Source: Novacetimonas maltaceti (lineage in GTDB: Bacteria > Pseudomonadota > Alphaproteobacteria > Acetobacterales > Acetobacteraceae). Taken from it: a stretch of 64,000 nucleotides of DNA. The stretch is taken from assembly GCF_002906255.1 (NCBI RefSeq), contig NZ_POTC01000011.1, forward strand, positions 27,260 through 91,259, in the 5' to 3' direction. The translations under genes were made by a program, and so were the position numbers. Shown piece by piece: positions 17,700 to 26,027 of this stretch. Each line of letters opens with the position of its first letter. The first letter of the stretch is position 1. The notes under the pieces are model-generated. The model worked only from the letters and a program-made list of their open reading frames with translations. It was not told the DNA's origin and searched no databases.

Positions 17700-17740
17700 A
17701 GAAGTTTTTGGGTGCCGCCTTTTGATCGAAAAAGGCGGCG
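17700..17740. repeat. Dispersed hairpin repeat, half copy A (GCCGCC arm)
   Basis: AGAAGTTTTTGGGT followed by arms GCCGCCTTTT (17714-17723) and AAAAGGCGGC (17730-17739). Only the GCCGCC hairpin of the ~82 bp family is present. It lies between gntK and the phosphatase gene and could act as a terminator. Confidence 0.75.
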
Positions 17741-17766
17741 TCTCCTGATCAGCAGGTGATGGAGAC

Positions 17767-18240
17767 ATGAAACGCGGCCTGTCCGTCCTGTTCGTCTGCA
17801 TGGGCAATATCTGCCGCTCCCCACTGGCGGAGGCCGCGTTCCGGCAGGCGGCGGCCCGTCATGGGCTGGATGTGCATGTAGATTCGGCGGGCACCGGCAA
17901 CTGGCATGTGGGCGACCCGCCGGACCGTCGTGCCCGCGCGGTGGCGCGCCAGAACGGGATCGGGATCGACCAGTACCGCGCCCGTGTCGTGACCGAACGC
18001 GATTTCCATGAATTCACTCATGTCATCGCCATGGACCACGCCAATCTGGAGCATCTGTTGCGGATGCAGCCTCCGGATGGCGTGGCGGACCTGTCGCTGC
18101 TGCTGGATCATGTGGCGCATCGCAAGGGGGCGGCCGTGGTTGACCCCTATTACGGCACGGCGGAGGATTTCGCGATCACATGGCGCGATGTCAGCGAAGG
18201 GGCAGAGGCGCTGGCCTTGCACCTGAAGGCGCGTGGATAA
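17767..18240 (+). CDS. Low-molecular-weight protein-tyrosine phosphatase
   Basis: A 157-aa cytosolic cysteine phosphatase of the LMW-PTP/Wzb/ArsC-related fold. The active-site loop C-X5-R is VCMGNICRSPLAEA at about residues 10-23, and the general acid lies in VVDPYYG near residue 127. In bacteria such enzymes usually dephosphorylate tyrosine kinases that control exopolysaccharide export, but no BY-kinase or polysaccharide gene adjoins it here. Start ATG at 17767 with GGAG just upstream. It is followed by a full copy of the dispersed repeat and by a convergent gene. Confidence 0.93.
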   Translation: MKRGLSVLFVCMGNICRSPLAEAAFRQAAARHGLDVHVDSAGTGNWHVGDPPDRRARAVARQNGIGIDQYRARVVTERDFHEFTHVIAMDHANLEHLLRMQPPDGVADLSLLLDHVAHRKGAAVVDPYYGTAEDFAITWRDVSEGAEALALHLKARG

Positions 18241-18258
18241 GATAACCTCTTAAAGAAT

Positions 18259-18340
18259 AAAAGTTTTTGGTGAAGCTTTTTACAAAAAGCTTCGAAAGAC
18301 GCCGCCTTTTTCGATCCAAAGGCGGCACCCAAAAACTTTT
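18259..18340. repeat. Dispersed double-hairpin repeat, full copy B
   Basis: An 82-bp element with ends AAAAGTTTTTGG and CCCAAAAACTTTT. Hairpin 1 is GAAGCTTTTT / AAAAAGCTTC (18272-18293); hairpin 2 is GCCGCCTTT / AAAGGCGGC (18301-18326). It lies between convergent genes ending at 18240 and 18357, where it can terminate both. Confidence 0.9.
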
Positions 18341-18356
18341 AAAAAGAGTAAGGCAC

Positions 18357-19454
18357 TTACCCCGAACGGTAGCGCGCCAGCCAGTGGGCGTAGGGTTCGG
18401 GCAGGACATGCGCCGCATCAGGCCGCCCGAGCGCGCGTGCGGCGGCATAGGGCCAGTGCGGGTTTTCAAGGAACGGCCGACCCAGCATGACAAGGTCCAG
18501 CGATTCGTCCGCGATCAGGCTGTTGGCCTGTTCCGGCTTGCTGATGTACCAGCTTGTCGCCACGGGCAGCCCGCTTTCACGGCGCACGCGCGCGGCGATG
18601 GGGGCCATGAAGGCAGGACCCCACGGGATCTTTGCCTCCGGCGTGGAAAAGCCGATGCTGACGTCAAGGAAGTCCAGCCCCAGCGTGCGGAAATGCCGCG
18701 CCAGCGTGATGGCGTCCTCCAGCGTTTCCTCGTCATGGCCGTCGAACTCGATCATGCCCAGACGCGCGCTCAGTGGCCGGTCTTCCGGCCAGACGGCGCG
18801 CACTTCGCTCAGCGTTTCCAGCAGGAAACGCGCCCGGTTTTCCAGGCTGCCGCCATACAGGTCGGTGCGCTGGTTGGAATAGGGGGAGAGGAAGCTCTGC
18901 CCCAGATAACCATGCGCGAAATGCAGCATCAGCCACCCGAATCCCGCATCACGCGCGCGGATGGCGCTGGCGACGAAATCCTGCCGGACGCGGGTGATGT
19001 CTTCCGGCGTCATGGCGCGCGGCACCTTTGGCAGGTTGGCGCCAAAGGGAATGGCGGAAGGGGAGATGGTTTCCCAGCCGCGCGGGTCGTCGGGGGCGAT
19101 ATGGTCATCCCCTTCCCACGGGCGGTTCGCGCTGGCCTTGCGTCCGGCATGGGCAATCTGGATGCCCGGCACCGCGCCTGCGTCCTGGATGGCGCGCGCG
19201 ATGGGGCGCAGGGCCTCGGCCTGTGCATCGTTCCACAGTCCCAGGCAGCCCGGCGTGATGCGTCCTTCGGGGGAGACGGCGGTCGCCTCCACCACCACCA
19301 GTCCGCTGCCGCCACGGGCAAGCGAGGCGTAATGGACATTATGCCAGTCACCCGCCACGCCATCGACGGCGAGATACTGGCACATCGGGGAAACAGCGAT
19401 GCGATTGCGCAGGGTGCGCCCCTTGAGGGTATAGGGCGTAAAGAGGTCAGGCAT
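18357..19454 (-). CDS. NADH:flavin oxidoreductase, old yellow enzyme (YqjM type)
   Basis: A 365-aa FMN-dependent ene-reductase of the thermophilic-like/YqjM subgroup. Visible: IAVSPMCQYLAVDG near residue 20 with the FMN-tuning cysteine, IQIAHAGRKAS, the substrate-binding His pair in HFAHGYLGQSFLSP, YSNQRTDLYGGSLENRARF, and a C-terminal LGRPFLENPHW phosphate site. Members reduce activated C=C bonds of enones and other electrophiles with NAD(P)H. The phenylalanine between the two histidines replaces the more common alanine. It stands alone, convergent with the phosphatase gene. Physiological substrate unknown; electrophile or stress detoxification is common in the family. Confidence 0.93.
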   Translation of the reverse strand: MPDLFTPYTLKGRTLRNRIAVSPMCQYLAVDGVAGDWHNVHYASLARGGSGLVVVEATAVSPEGRITPGCLGLWNDAQAEALRPIARAIQDAGAVPGIQIAHAGRKASANRPWEGDDHIAPDDPRGWETISPSAIPFGANLPKVPRAMTPEDITRVRQDFVASAIRARDAGFGWLMLHFAHGYLGQSFLSPYSNQRTDLYGGSLENRARFLLETLSEVRAVWPEDRPLSARLGMIEFDGHDEETLEDAITLARHFRTLGLDFLDVSIGFSTPEAKIPWGPAFMAPIAARVRRESGLPVATSWYISKPEQANSLIADESLDLVMLGRPFLENPHWPYAAARALGRPDAAHVLPEPYAHWLARYRSG

Positions 19455-19597
19455 CCGGTCCTCTGACGGGTATGGAAAGAACAGAGGCCATCCTGCCGCC
19501 GATATGGGTGTGATGCAACGAAAGCCATCCCTGCGTCACGCATAACAGCGTCACCGGGACCGGCATGGTATTGTATGTCTGGAAAGGCACCGTGAAA

Positions 19598-19674
<77 letters not shown>

Positions 19675-19762
19675 GTATGCTTTCGGGAAGGAGAAAACCC
19701 GAGAACCATTCGGTGGATGGGCAAATAACAGGGTTCGGCAGGTCTGGCAACGGCCTTATGAA

Positions 19763-19799
19763 AAAAAACGGCATCTTTTTCATGAAGATGCCGTTTTTT
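19763..19799 (-). terminator. Intrinsic terminator after ahpD
   Basis: Fifteen-base perfect arms AAAAAACGGCATCTT (19763-19777) and AAGATGCCGTTTTTT (19785-19799) with a 7-nt loop. It lies 7 nt beyond the ahpD stop on the minus strand. The A and T runs make it bidirectional. Confidence 0.9.
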
Positions 19800-19805
19800 C
19801 GCGGA

Positions 19806-20339
19806 TCAGGTGGCAGCAGGGGCCTTTGCCCCGTCAAGCGTCACGGCCACGCCATGCACGGTGGCGGCGACGCGGACCGCCGTCTGGATCTGTTCGGTTG
19901 TCAGGCCGGCCTTGCGCAGGGCGTGCTCATGGCTTTCCATGCACATGCCGCACCCGTTGATGGCGGATACCGCAAGCGACCACAGTTCAAAGTCCACCTT
20001 TTCCACGCCCGGACGGCCGATCACGTTCATGCGCAGCTGCGCTGGCATCTTGGCGTAATCCCCGCCCACCAGATGCACGAAGCGGTAATAGACATTGTTC
20101 ATGCCCATGATGGCGGCGGCGGCACGCGCGGCGTCCAGTGCCTCGGCCGACAGGGCTTCGGCGAAATGGGCACGCAGCAGGTCGGTGACCAGCGGGTTGC
20201 GCGACGCGATGGCCGACGCCACGAACGTGCCCGCCAGCTGCTGTGGCGTAAGCGTGACGTCATGGGCGAGCGAGCCGAGGTTGAGCTTCAGGTCCTTGGC
20301 GTAATCGGGCAGCAGGGATTTGAGCGTATCGAGCGACAT
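19806..20339 (-). CDS. ahpD: Alkyl hydroperoxide reductase AhpD
   Basis: A 177-aa all-helical AhpD peroxidase/adaptor that reduces AhpC. The redox centre CGMC occupies Cys130 and Cys133 with His137 (motif [12 protein letters not shown]), the same numbering as in the mycobacterial enzyme. The ATG at 20339 ([16 protein letters not shown]) is the family start; the frame is open further upstream but without a motif. It lies 207 bp downstream of ahpC on the same strand, with divergent oxyR beyond. This is the AhpC-AhpD arrangement, not AhpC-AhpF. Confidence 0.95.
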   Translation of the reverse strand: MSLDTLKSLLPDYAKDLKLNLGSLAHDVTLTPQQLAGTFVASAIASRNPLVTDLLRAHFAEALSAEALDAARAAAAIMGMNNVYYRFVHLVGGDYAKMPAQLRMNVIGRPGVEKVDFELWSLAVSAINGCGMCMESHEHALRKAGLTTEQIQTAVRVAATVHGVAVTLDGAKAPAAT

Positions 20340-20546
20340 GGGACGATGCCTTGCACTGATGGGAAGGGAGAAGGGGAACCCGCCCACCCCACATGCCACG
20401 CCGCAGGATCGTGGGAAGGGTCCGTATGCCGGGATGTCGCGGGCATGGTGGGCCGCCACGGCATCCGGGGATGCGGACATCCCCCCGCCCGGCAGGTGCC
20501 ACGCGGGGGGAGCGCCCGGACCGTTCAGGCCCGGAACAGGGTGCGA

Positions 20547-21089
20547 TCAGGCCTTGATGAAGGCGTCGCCCTTCTTCCAGTTGCACGGGCACAGCTCATC
20601 GCTCTGCAGTCCGTCGAGGATGCGCAGGATTTCCTGCGGGTTGCGGCCGACCGACAGGTCGTTGACGCTGACATGGCGGATGACGCCCTCGGGATCGACG
20701 ATGAAGGTCGCGCGATAGGCGGCGCCGGCACCTTGTGACATGACGCCCACGCCCTCGATCAGCTCACGCTTGATGTCGGAGAGCATCGGGATCTCGAGGT
20801 TCTTGAGGTCCTCGTTGTTCAGGCGCCAGTTCAGGTGCACGAAGGCGCTGTCGATCGACACGCCATACACGACGGCGTCGCGGTCCTTGAATTCACCGGC
20901 CAGCTTGCCGAACGCCACGATTTCGGTCGGGCAGACGAAGGTGAAGTCCAGCGGCCAGAAGAAGACGACCTTCCACTTGCCCGCGTTGCTTTCGTCCGTC
21001 ACCTTCACGAACTCGCCCTTCAGGCCCTCGGCCCCGCCGGGAACGGCGTCAAGGCTGAAGCTGGGGAACTTATCACCGACTGTAAGCAT
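20547..21089 (-). CDS. ahpC: Peroxiredoxin AhpC
   Basis: A 180-aa two-cysteine peroxiredoxin that reduces H2O2 and organic peroxides in the cytosol. The peroxidatic cysteine is Cys53 in DFTFVCPTEIVAF. Near the C-terminus CPCNWKKGD supplies Cys167 and Cys169, the extra-cysteine arrangement seen in AhpC proteins that use AhpD. GGGAGA lies upstream of the ATG. Divergent from oxyR across 134 bp, which suggests direct OxyR control of ahpC-ahpD. Confidence 0.95.
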   Translation of the reverse strand: MLTVGDKFPSFSLDAVPGGAEGLKGEFVKVTDESNAGKWKVVFFWPLDFTFVCPTEIVAFGKLAGEFKDRDAVVYGVSIDSAFVHLNWRLNNEDLKNLEIPMLSDIKRELIEGVGVMSQGAGAAYRATFIVDPEGVIRHVSVNDLSVGRNPQEILRILDGLQSDELCPCNWKKGDAFIKA

Positions 21090-21223
21090 TTGAGGAATCT
21101 CCCTTGATTCGGTTGGGGATCAGGCAGGCCGCCCGGTGGGGCGCGTCCGATGGGGTATATCTATGACCTTGATGCTGCTATCATGCCAGTGAATAATTCA
21201 CATATTCCTGATCGAATTAATCG
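21090..21223. promoter_or_regulatory. ahpC-oxyR divergent promoter region
   Basis: This 134-bp gap separates divergent ahpC and oxyR. It contains ATCTATG and GCTATCATG with CTAT tetrads 17 nt apart (21161 and 21178), and further AT-rich dyads up to 21223. LysR proteins such as OxyR typically bind extended ATAG/CTAT-containing sites in such gaps. The assignment is positional; I see no perfect consensus. Confidence 0.45.
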
Positions 21224-22192
21224 ATGATTCCCATGCCCTCCGCACAGCAGTTGCGTTATCTCGTGACCCTTGCGGAACTCCGTCATTTCGGACGCGCGGC
21301 CAAAAGCTGCGCGGTGACGCAATCCACGCTTTCGGCCGGGATACTGGCGCTGGAACGGCAGATGGATGCGCGACTGCTCAACCGTGACGTCGGCAAGAAA
21401 GTGGTGTTCACGCCCCTTGGGAACGAGGTGGTCGCGCGTGCGCGCCTTGCGCTGGAGTCATTGCAGGCGGTGCTTGACGTGGCGGTGGCCTCGCATGAAC
21501 CGATGAGCGGACTTCTGCGGATCGGCGTCATCCCCACCATCGGGCCGTTCGTCGTGCCCGACCTGATCCGCAGGCTGCGGCAGGGGTTCCCGCGCCTGCG
21601 CCTGTCGCTGAACGAGGACCTGACCCATCACGTGCTGGAAAAGCTGGCGCTGGGGCGTCTGGACCTCGTGCTGCTGGCGATGCCGTGCGACTGCGCCGAC
21701 AGCGAGACATGGCCCCTGTGGCGCGACCCCTTCATGCTGGTGATGCCAGAGACGCACCCGCTGTCGAAATTGTCGGGCGTGCCGGTTGAACGAATCGTCT
21801 CCGAACGCATGATCCTGCTGGAGGACGGGCACTGCCTGCGTGACCAGACGCTGGCGCTGTGCCGGCAGGTGCGCGGATGGTCGAACACCGAAGGCGTGGA
21901 GGAGGAATTCACCGTTACCTCGCTCTATACGCTGGTGGAGATGGTGGCGGCGGGACTCGGTGTTGCGCTGCTGCCGCAGATGGCGGTGCAGTCGGGCCTG
22001 CTGCGGGACCAGGCGGTTGTCGCCCGCCCTGTCACGGGATGCCAGGCATGGCGCACGATCGGGCTGGCCTGGCGGCCGCGGTCACCGCGGATGGGGGATT
22101 TCAGGACGCTGGCCCCGTTCTTCATCCCGCCCCATGTCACCGGGGTGGAGGAAAAAGCCCTGCGCGCGCCGGTTTCCGGCGGTAAAAAGTAG
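21224..22192 (+). CDS. oxyR: Hydrogen-peroxide-inducible regulator OxyR (LysR family)
   Basis: A 322-aa LysR-type regulator. N-terminal winged helix-turn-helix: LRYLVTLAELRHFGRAAKSCAVTQSTLSAGILALE. The effector domain carries the OxyR hallmark LEDGHCLRDQTLALC, with two cysteines nine residues apart (204 and 213 from this start; E. coli 199 and 208), followed by EEEFTVTSLYTLVEMVAAGLGVALLP. This pattern distinguishes OxyR from other LysR proteins. ATG at 21224 or 21233; no clear ribosome binding site. Divergent from ahpC-ahpD, the expected targets. Confidence 0.94.
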   Translation: MIPMPSAQQLRYLVTLAELRHFGRAAKSCAVTQSTLSAGILALERQMDARLLNRDVGKKVVFTPLGNEVVARARLALESLQAVLDVAVASHEPMSGLLRIGVIPTIGPFVVPDLIRRLRQGFPRLRLSLNEDLTHHVLEKLALGRLDLVLLAMPCDCADSETWPLWRDPFMLVMPETHPLSKLSGVPVERIVSERMILLEDGHCLRDQTLALCRQVRGWSNTEGVEEEFTVTSLYTLVEMVAAGLGVALLPQMAVQSGLLRDQAVVARPVTGCQAWRTIGLAWRPRSPRMGDFRTLAPFFIPPHVTGVEEKALRAPVSGGKK

Positions 22193-22282
22193 GGCAGGCG
22201 CGTCGTTGGAGTTGACTCATCGCCCGGTCAGGGGTATTCGGGCGCCTCTTTGCGGTTATCAGCCGCCAGTGAGGGTCGGATC

Positions 22283-22408
22283 ATGAAAATCAGAAACAGC
22301 CTGAAGTCGGCCAAGGTTCGTGACAAGGACTGCCGTGTGGTCCGTCGTCGTGGCAAGGTCTACGTCATCAACAAGAAGAACCCGCGCATGAAGGCCCGTC
22401 AGGGCTGA
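22283..22408 (+). CDS. rpmJ: Ribosomal protein L36 (bL36)
   Basis: A 41-aa basic protein starting [20 protein letters not shown] and ending NPRMKARQG. This is the alphaproteobacterial bL36 of 41 residues, in which only one of the zinc-ribbon cysteines remains, so it is the zinc-independent (C-minus) form. GAGG precedes the ATG at 22283. It sits alone with oxyR upstream and the TPR gene 13 nt downstream, outside any ribosomal protein operon, as is usual in this class. Confidence 0.96.
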   Translation: MKIRNSLKSAKVRDKDCRVVRRRGKVYVINKKNPRMKARQG

Positions 22409-22421
22409 TTGCCGGACGGAT

Positions 22422-23114
22422 TTGACCGTCAGGTTCCATATTGATGCGACATGGGGTCGCGTGGGCAATGGGGAAACCCGGGGCCTGCGCGGCCTTTTGT
22501 CTGTTGCCTGCCTTGGCGGGGCCATCGTGGCTGGCATCGTGCCGTGTCCTGCATCTGCCGCGCCCCCTGCGCCACCGGCCCATGCCGCGCCATCTGCGGC
22601 CCCCGCGGGCAAGGAGAGCGGCAAGGGCACGAAGGAGCCGGGCATCCCTGAGCTTCAGGACGAACTGCTCCACGCGAAGTCGAAACGGGCCGCAAGCGAC
22701 CTTCTGTCCCGAATCGAGCAGGCGCGCCAGAAAGACATTACCCCCACGACCCGCCTGCTGGTCCGCCGTGCGCAGTCCGACCTTGCGGAACAGAAGGTAG
22801 GCGATGCGCAGGAAGACCTGAACGACGCCCTCGTCCTGCAGCCGGGGCTTGAGATCCTGTGGCGCACGCGCGCGCAGGCGCGTCTGGCGGGGGCGGATGC
22901 CAATGGCGCGGTGGCCGACCTTGGCGTCGCCCTGCACCATGATGAACGCGATGTGCTGGCGTGGCAGATCCTGAGCGACGCCGAAGGCGTGCGCGGCGAC
23001 TGGGGTGCCGCATGGAAGGCGTGGCAGCACGTCCTGGCGCTCTATCCCCTGTTCCCCGGCGCGGCCCACCAGACGGAAGACCTGCGGCTGAAGGCGTTCG
23101 GCCGGCCAACCTGA
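22422..23114 (+). CDS. Exported TPR-repeat protein
   Basis: A 230-aa protein with a long N-terminal region ending in a signal peptide (GLLSVACLGGAIVAGIVPCPASA), then an Ala/Pro/Gly/Lys linker and three to four tetratricopeptide-like units (SDLAEQKVGDAQEDLNDAL, ARLAGADANGAVADLGVAL, DAEGVRGDWGAAWKAWQHVL). Predicted periplasmic, in protein-protein contact or envelope assembly. The start is a TTG at 22422, with GGACGGA close upstream; a later start nearer the signal peptide is possible. It begins 13 nt after rpmJ and may share its transcript. Confidence 0.75.
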   Translation: MTVRFHIDATWGRVGNGETRGLRGLLSVACLGGAIVAGIVPCPASAAPPAPPAHAAPSAAPAGKESGKGTKEPGIPELQDELLHAKSKRAASDLLSRIEQARQKDITPTTRLLVRRAQSDLAEQKVGDAQEDLNDALVLQPGLEILWRTRAQARLAGADANGAVADLGVALHHDERDVLAWQILSDAEGVRGDWGAAWKAWQHVLALYPLFPGAAHQTEDLRLKAFGRPT

Positions 23115-23120
23115 GGAGGG

Positions 23121-23145
23121 TCTTCTTTTTCTGGAAGAAAAAGAA
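23121..23145. terminator. AT-rich hairpin after the TPR gene
   Basis: CTTCTTTTTCT and AGAAAAAGAAG are exact inverted repeats around GGA. It lies just after the TPR stop (23114) and 68 nt before repeat copy C, in a convergent gap, and could end transcription from either side. Confidence 0.6.
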
Positions 23146-23212
23146 GCAAAAAGACTTTTGAAAATTCAAGGGTCTTCTTGAAAAGGCAGGACCTTCAACG
23201 TCTTGGAATCAT

Positions 23213-23280
23213 AAAAGTTTTTGGTGAAGCTTTTTTCAAAAAGCTTCGAAAGACGCTGCTTTTCTAAAACACGAAACCCA
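23213..23280. repeat. Dispersed double-hairpin repeat, decayed copy C
   Basis: AAAAGTTTTTGGT then an intact GAAGCTTTTT / AAAAAGCTTC hairpin. The second hairpin has decayed (GCTGCTTTTCTAAAACACG) and the closing AAAACTTTT end is lost. Located between convergent genes ending at 23114 and 23325. Confidence 0.8.
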
Positions 23281-23324
23281 AACCGGCAGACGCAGGGACA
23301 CCCATCCCCACGCCTGCCGGGCCA

Positions 23325-24290
23325 TTACCGGTCGGTCAGGCGGAATTCGATCCGGCGGTTGCGGGCGAAGGCTTCGGGCGTCGTGCCCTTGTCCAGCGGC
23401 TGGAAATCGGCAAAGCCCGTCGCGGCAAGGTGATGGGGGTCGATGCCATCGGCAATCAGCATCTTCACCACCGTGATGGCGCGGGCGGAGGACAGTTCCC
23501 AGTTGCTGGGGAAGGCGGTGTGGATCGGCAGGCGGTCGGCATGGCCATCCACGCGCAGGATCCACGGCACCGATGGCGGGATCTGCTGCGCCACCTGTTT
23601 CAGCGTCCGGCCCAGCACCTTGATCTGCTGTACGCCCTCTGGCGACAGGTCGGCGCTGCCGACGGGGAACAGGACCTCGCTCTGGAACACGAAACGGTCG
23701 CCCACGACCTGTATCCCCTTGGTATCCTTCAGCACGTCACGCAGACGGCCAAAGAATTCGGAGCGGTAACGCTGCAACTGCTCCACCTTGCGCGCCAGCG
23801 CGACGTTGAGCTCCATGCCAAGGTTGTCGATCTTGCGGTCGCGGTCATGCACCTCGTTCTGGCTGATTTCCAGCGCCGTGCTGACGGCGGCAAGCTGCGC
23901 GCTGAGCTGGGCAAGCTGGTTGTTCAGGTCATCGGCCTGATGGCGCGCGCTGTCGCGTTCGGCGGCCTGCTGGCTGACCTGTGCCGTAAGCGATGCCTCC
24001 GTGGCCTCGTCCGCGGCATGTTCCTTCTGCAGTGTCGCGACCGACTGTTCGAGGGAACGGTTATGCCCCTGTTCCAGCGACAGCATCTGGCTGAGATGCG
24101 CCACCTCGCGCTGGAGCTGGTCAAGGACCTGCTGGCGCTTGTTCAGCGCGACCGACAGGAACGCCTGTCCCAGCACGAAGACAAGCAGCACGAAGATGAT
24201 GACCATCAGGAGCGTGGACAGCGCGTCCACATATCCCGGCCATGCGTTCAGTTCGGAGGCGCGGGACTGGCGGCGGGATCGGCGGGCCAT
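23325..24290 (-). CDS. MotB/OmpA-like peptidoglycan-binding membrane protein
   Basis: A 321-aa protein with a basic N-terminus, one membrane helix (STLLMVIIFVLLVFVLGQAFLSVAL, about 24-48), a long coiled coil (about 50-185, heptads such as QLQREVAHLSQML) and a C-terminal OmpA/MotB peptidoglycan-binding domain (LFPVGSADLSPEGVQQIKVLGRTL, RVDGHADRLPI, NWELSSARAITVVKML, NRRIEFRL). It follows the MotA-like gene by 19 nt, so the pair likely forms a proton-driven stator-like complex. No flagellar genes are near, so a non-flagellar envelope role is inferred. ATG at 24290. Confidence 0.88.
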   Translation of the reverse strand: MARRSRRQSRASELNAWPGYVDALSTLLMVIIFVLLVFVLGQAFLSVALNKRQQVLDQLQREVAHLSQMLSLEQGHNRSLEQSVATLQKEHAADEATEASLTAQVSQQAAERDSARHQADDLNNQLAQLSAQLAAVSTALEISQNEVHDRDRKIDNLGMELNVALARKVEQLQRYRSEFFGRLRDVLKDTKGIQVVGDRFVFQSEVLFPVGSADLSPEGVQQIKVLGRTLKQVAQQIPPSVPWILRVDGHADRLPIHTAFPSNWELSSARAITVVKMLIADGIDPHHLAATGFADFQPLDKGTTPEAFARNRRIEFRLTDR

Positions 24291-24309
24291 GACAGGGACT
24301 TTCTGTAGG

Positions 24310-25356
24310 TCAGGAGGCCGGACGTCCCGCACCCGGGGCGGCTGCGGCGATGGTACGGGCCAGAAGGCGCAGGTCGCCACGGATCTCGTTCGAAATCTGG
24401 GTGCGTCCCGCTTCGGAATCCTGCACCAGACGGGCCAGCAGGGCTTCGATGTTCTGCAGGTGCTCGTTGCCGCGCGGGTCGGCCATATGCGCCAGCCGCT
24501 CGTTCAGGGCCGCAAGCAGATGCTGCTCATGCGCGCGCTGTTCCTCGTTGCGCGACAGCAGGACCTGAAGCTTTTCGAGGTTTTCCGCCGTATGTTCCAG
24601 CAGCGCCTCGACATAGGCGGGGATGGTCGCCTCCTCGCCCGCAGCGGAGATGTTGCCCCCTGACAGCCGCGTGATGCTGGCCATCCATTCCTCAAGTTCG
24701 TTGAAGAAGCGGTTCTGCGCCTGTCCCGCCGTCAGGTCGAGGAAGCCCAGCACCAGCGCGCCGGCAAGGCCGAACATGGAGCCTGAAAATGCCGTGCCCA
24801 TGCCATGCAGCGGCCCGGCCAGCCCGCTCTTGAGTTGGTCGAACATGGCCGTCATGTCGCCCGAACCCACGGTCATGCCGCCGATGACATCCGCGATCGA
24901 CCCCACCGTCAGCAAAAGGCCATAGAACGTCCCCAGCAGGCCGAGGAAGATCAGCAGGCCCGTCAGGTAGCGTGACAGTTCGCGTCCCTCGTCCAGCCGC
25001 GACGACAGGCTGTCGAGCAGCGACTGCGCCACGGGGGCCGACAGCGTCAGGCGCATGCCGCGTTCGCGCGTTGCCAGCATCGACGCCATGGGGGCCATCA
25101 GGCGCGGCGGTGGCGGCGTGGTCAGTCCCTCACGCGGGTGGCGGATGGTATCGACCCAGCGTACCTCCGGGATCAGGCGCAGGACCATGGATACGTTCCA
25201 TGCGATTCCCAGCGCCAGGATGCCCAGGATCAGGCCATCAAGATAGGGATTGTTGAAAAACGCCTGGTACAGGGTACTTCCCAGCATGGAGGCGACAATG
25301 CCTACAGCCAGAAGAAACAGGACGATTCGAAGGATGTAGGTCGTTGGTCGCGTCAC
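24310..25356 (-). CDS. MotA/TolQ/ExbB-like proton-channel protein
   Basis: A 348-aa inner-membrane protein with helices at about 8-30, 38-60, 130-155 and 190-215. The conserved pore region is YLTGLLIFLGLLGTFYGLLLTVGSIADVI, with GLAGPLHGMGTAFSGSMFGLAGALVLGFLDL as the last helix, as in MotA/TolQ/ExbB proteins. A helical C-terminal extension follows (about 250-345). The start is GTG (25356). It lies between the OmpA-like gene (14 nt) and the MotB-like gene (19 nt). Unlike ZorA of Zorya defence systems, it has no partner defence genes. Confidence 0.88.
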   Translation of the reverse strand: MTRPTTYILRIVLFLLAVGIVASMLGSTLYQAFFNNPYLDGLILGILALGIAWNVSMVLRLIPEVRWVDTIRHPREGLTTPPPPRLMAPMASMLATRERGMRLTLSAPVAQSLLDSLSSRLDEGRELSRYLTGLLIFLGLLGTFYGLLLTVGSIADVIGGMTVGSGDMTAMFDQLKSGLAGPLHGMGTAFSGSMFGLAGALVLGFLDLTAGQAQNRFFNELEEWMASITRLSGGNISAAGEEATIPAYVEALLEHTAENLEKLQVLLSRNEEQRAHEQHLLAALNERLAHMADPRGNEHLQNIEALLARLVQDSEAGRTQISNEIRGDLRLLARTIAAAAPGAGRPAS

Positions 25357-25370
25357 GCAGGGCTGCTCTC

Positions 25371-26027
25371 TTACGAAGGAGAAGGACTCGACGCCACCAC
25401 ACCAGAGCGGGTCACGTCAATACAGTCCGGTGTGATTCCGATCTGATTTTCCGGTGGCTGCCCGATGGCGCGGACGTAAATGCGGGTCGATGCGACCCCG
25501 GCATGAATCAGGACGGAGCGCGCGGCCAGTCCGCGCGACAGCGCGATGCGGCGCGGGGTGGACGCGTCATCGCCATTTCCCTCCCCATACGCCGCGATCA
25601 TCACATGCTGGTCGGGCAGGTGCTGCATCACGCCGGCAAGCGTCTGCAGGGCTGCGATCATGCGCGGGTTCATGTCCGCGCTCTGCGCGCCGAAATACAG
25701 GCGCGTGCCACCGGGAATGCGTGCCGCACGTCCCTTGGCCGCCGGGTCGGGCTTCACCTCCGGCGGTGGGGGTGGCGGATGCAGGGGGACGTGCACTTCC
25801 GGCGGTCGCAGGACCGGGTTGGCCGGGGGTGTCGTCGCGACCTGCGGGATGGCGGCGGCCGGGACGGTGGTGGACGGGTTTGCGGCAGGGGCCGGGGCGG
25901 CGGCGTGCGGCCCCATTTCATTGCTGCCCACCACGGGACGCGCGGCCGGTTTCTCCGCCGGGCGCGCGGGTGGGGGCGCGCCGAGCGTGTTGAGCGCGTC
26001 GGGATGGGTGATGACCTGCGCCTGCAC
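25371..26027 (-). CDS. Pro-rich protein with OmpA-like C-terminal domain
   Basis: The C-terminal ~110 residues resemble an OmpA/Pal fold (TRLYFGAQSADMNPRMIAALQTLAGVM, HVMIAAYGEG, RRIALSRGLAARSVLIHAGV, IYVRAIGQP). The preceding ~100 residues are a Pro/Ala/Val-rich linker. The N-terminus is unresolved: the only start in frame is GTG at 26027, with no ribosome binding site and no signal peptide. The frame stays coding-like (high GC at third positions) for 16 more codons up to a TGA at 26078. Either an unusual start or a frameshift in the N-terminal part is likely. It precedes the MotA-like gene in the same transcript direction. Confidence 0.6.
   Translation of the reverse strand: MQAQVITHPDALNTLGAPPPARPAEKPAARPVVGSNEMGPHAAAPAPAANPSTTVPAAAIPQVATTPPANPVLRPPEVHVPLHPPPPPPEVKPDPAAKGRAARIPGGTRLYFGAQSADMNPRMIAALQTLAGVMQHLPDQHVMIAAYGEGNGDDASTPRRIALSRGLAARSVLIHAGVASTRIYVRAIGQPPENQIGITPDCIDVTRSGVVASSPSPS

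Noticed and set aside
23325..25356. Zorya-like defence system (MotA/MotB-type pair resembling ZorA/ZorB)
   Set aside because: The pair lies between suhB/efp-type housekeeping genes, with no ZorC/ZorD/ZorE-like helicase or nuclease nearby, and the coiled-coil position is in the MotB-like partner, not in ZorA. An envelope stator role is more likely.
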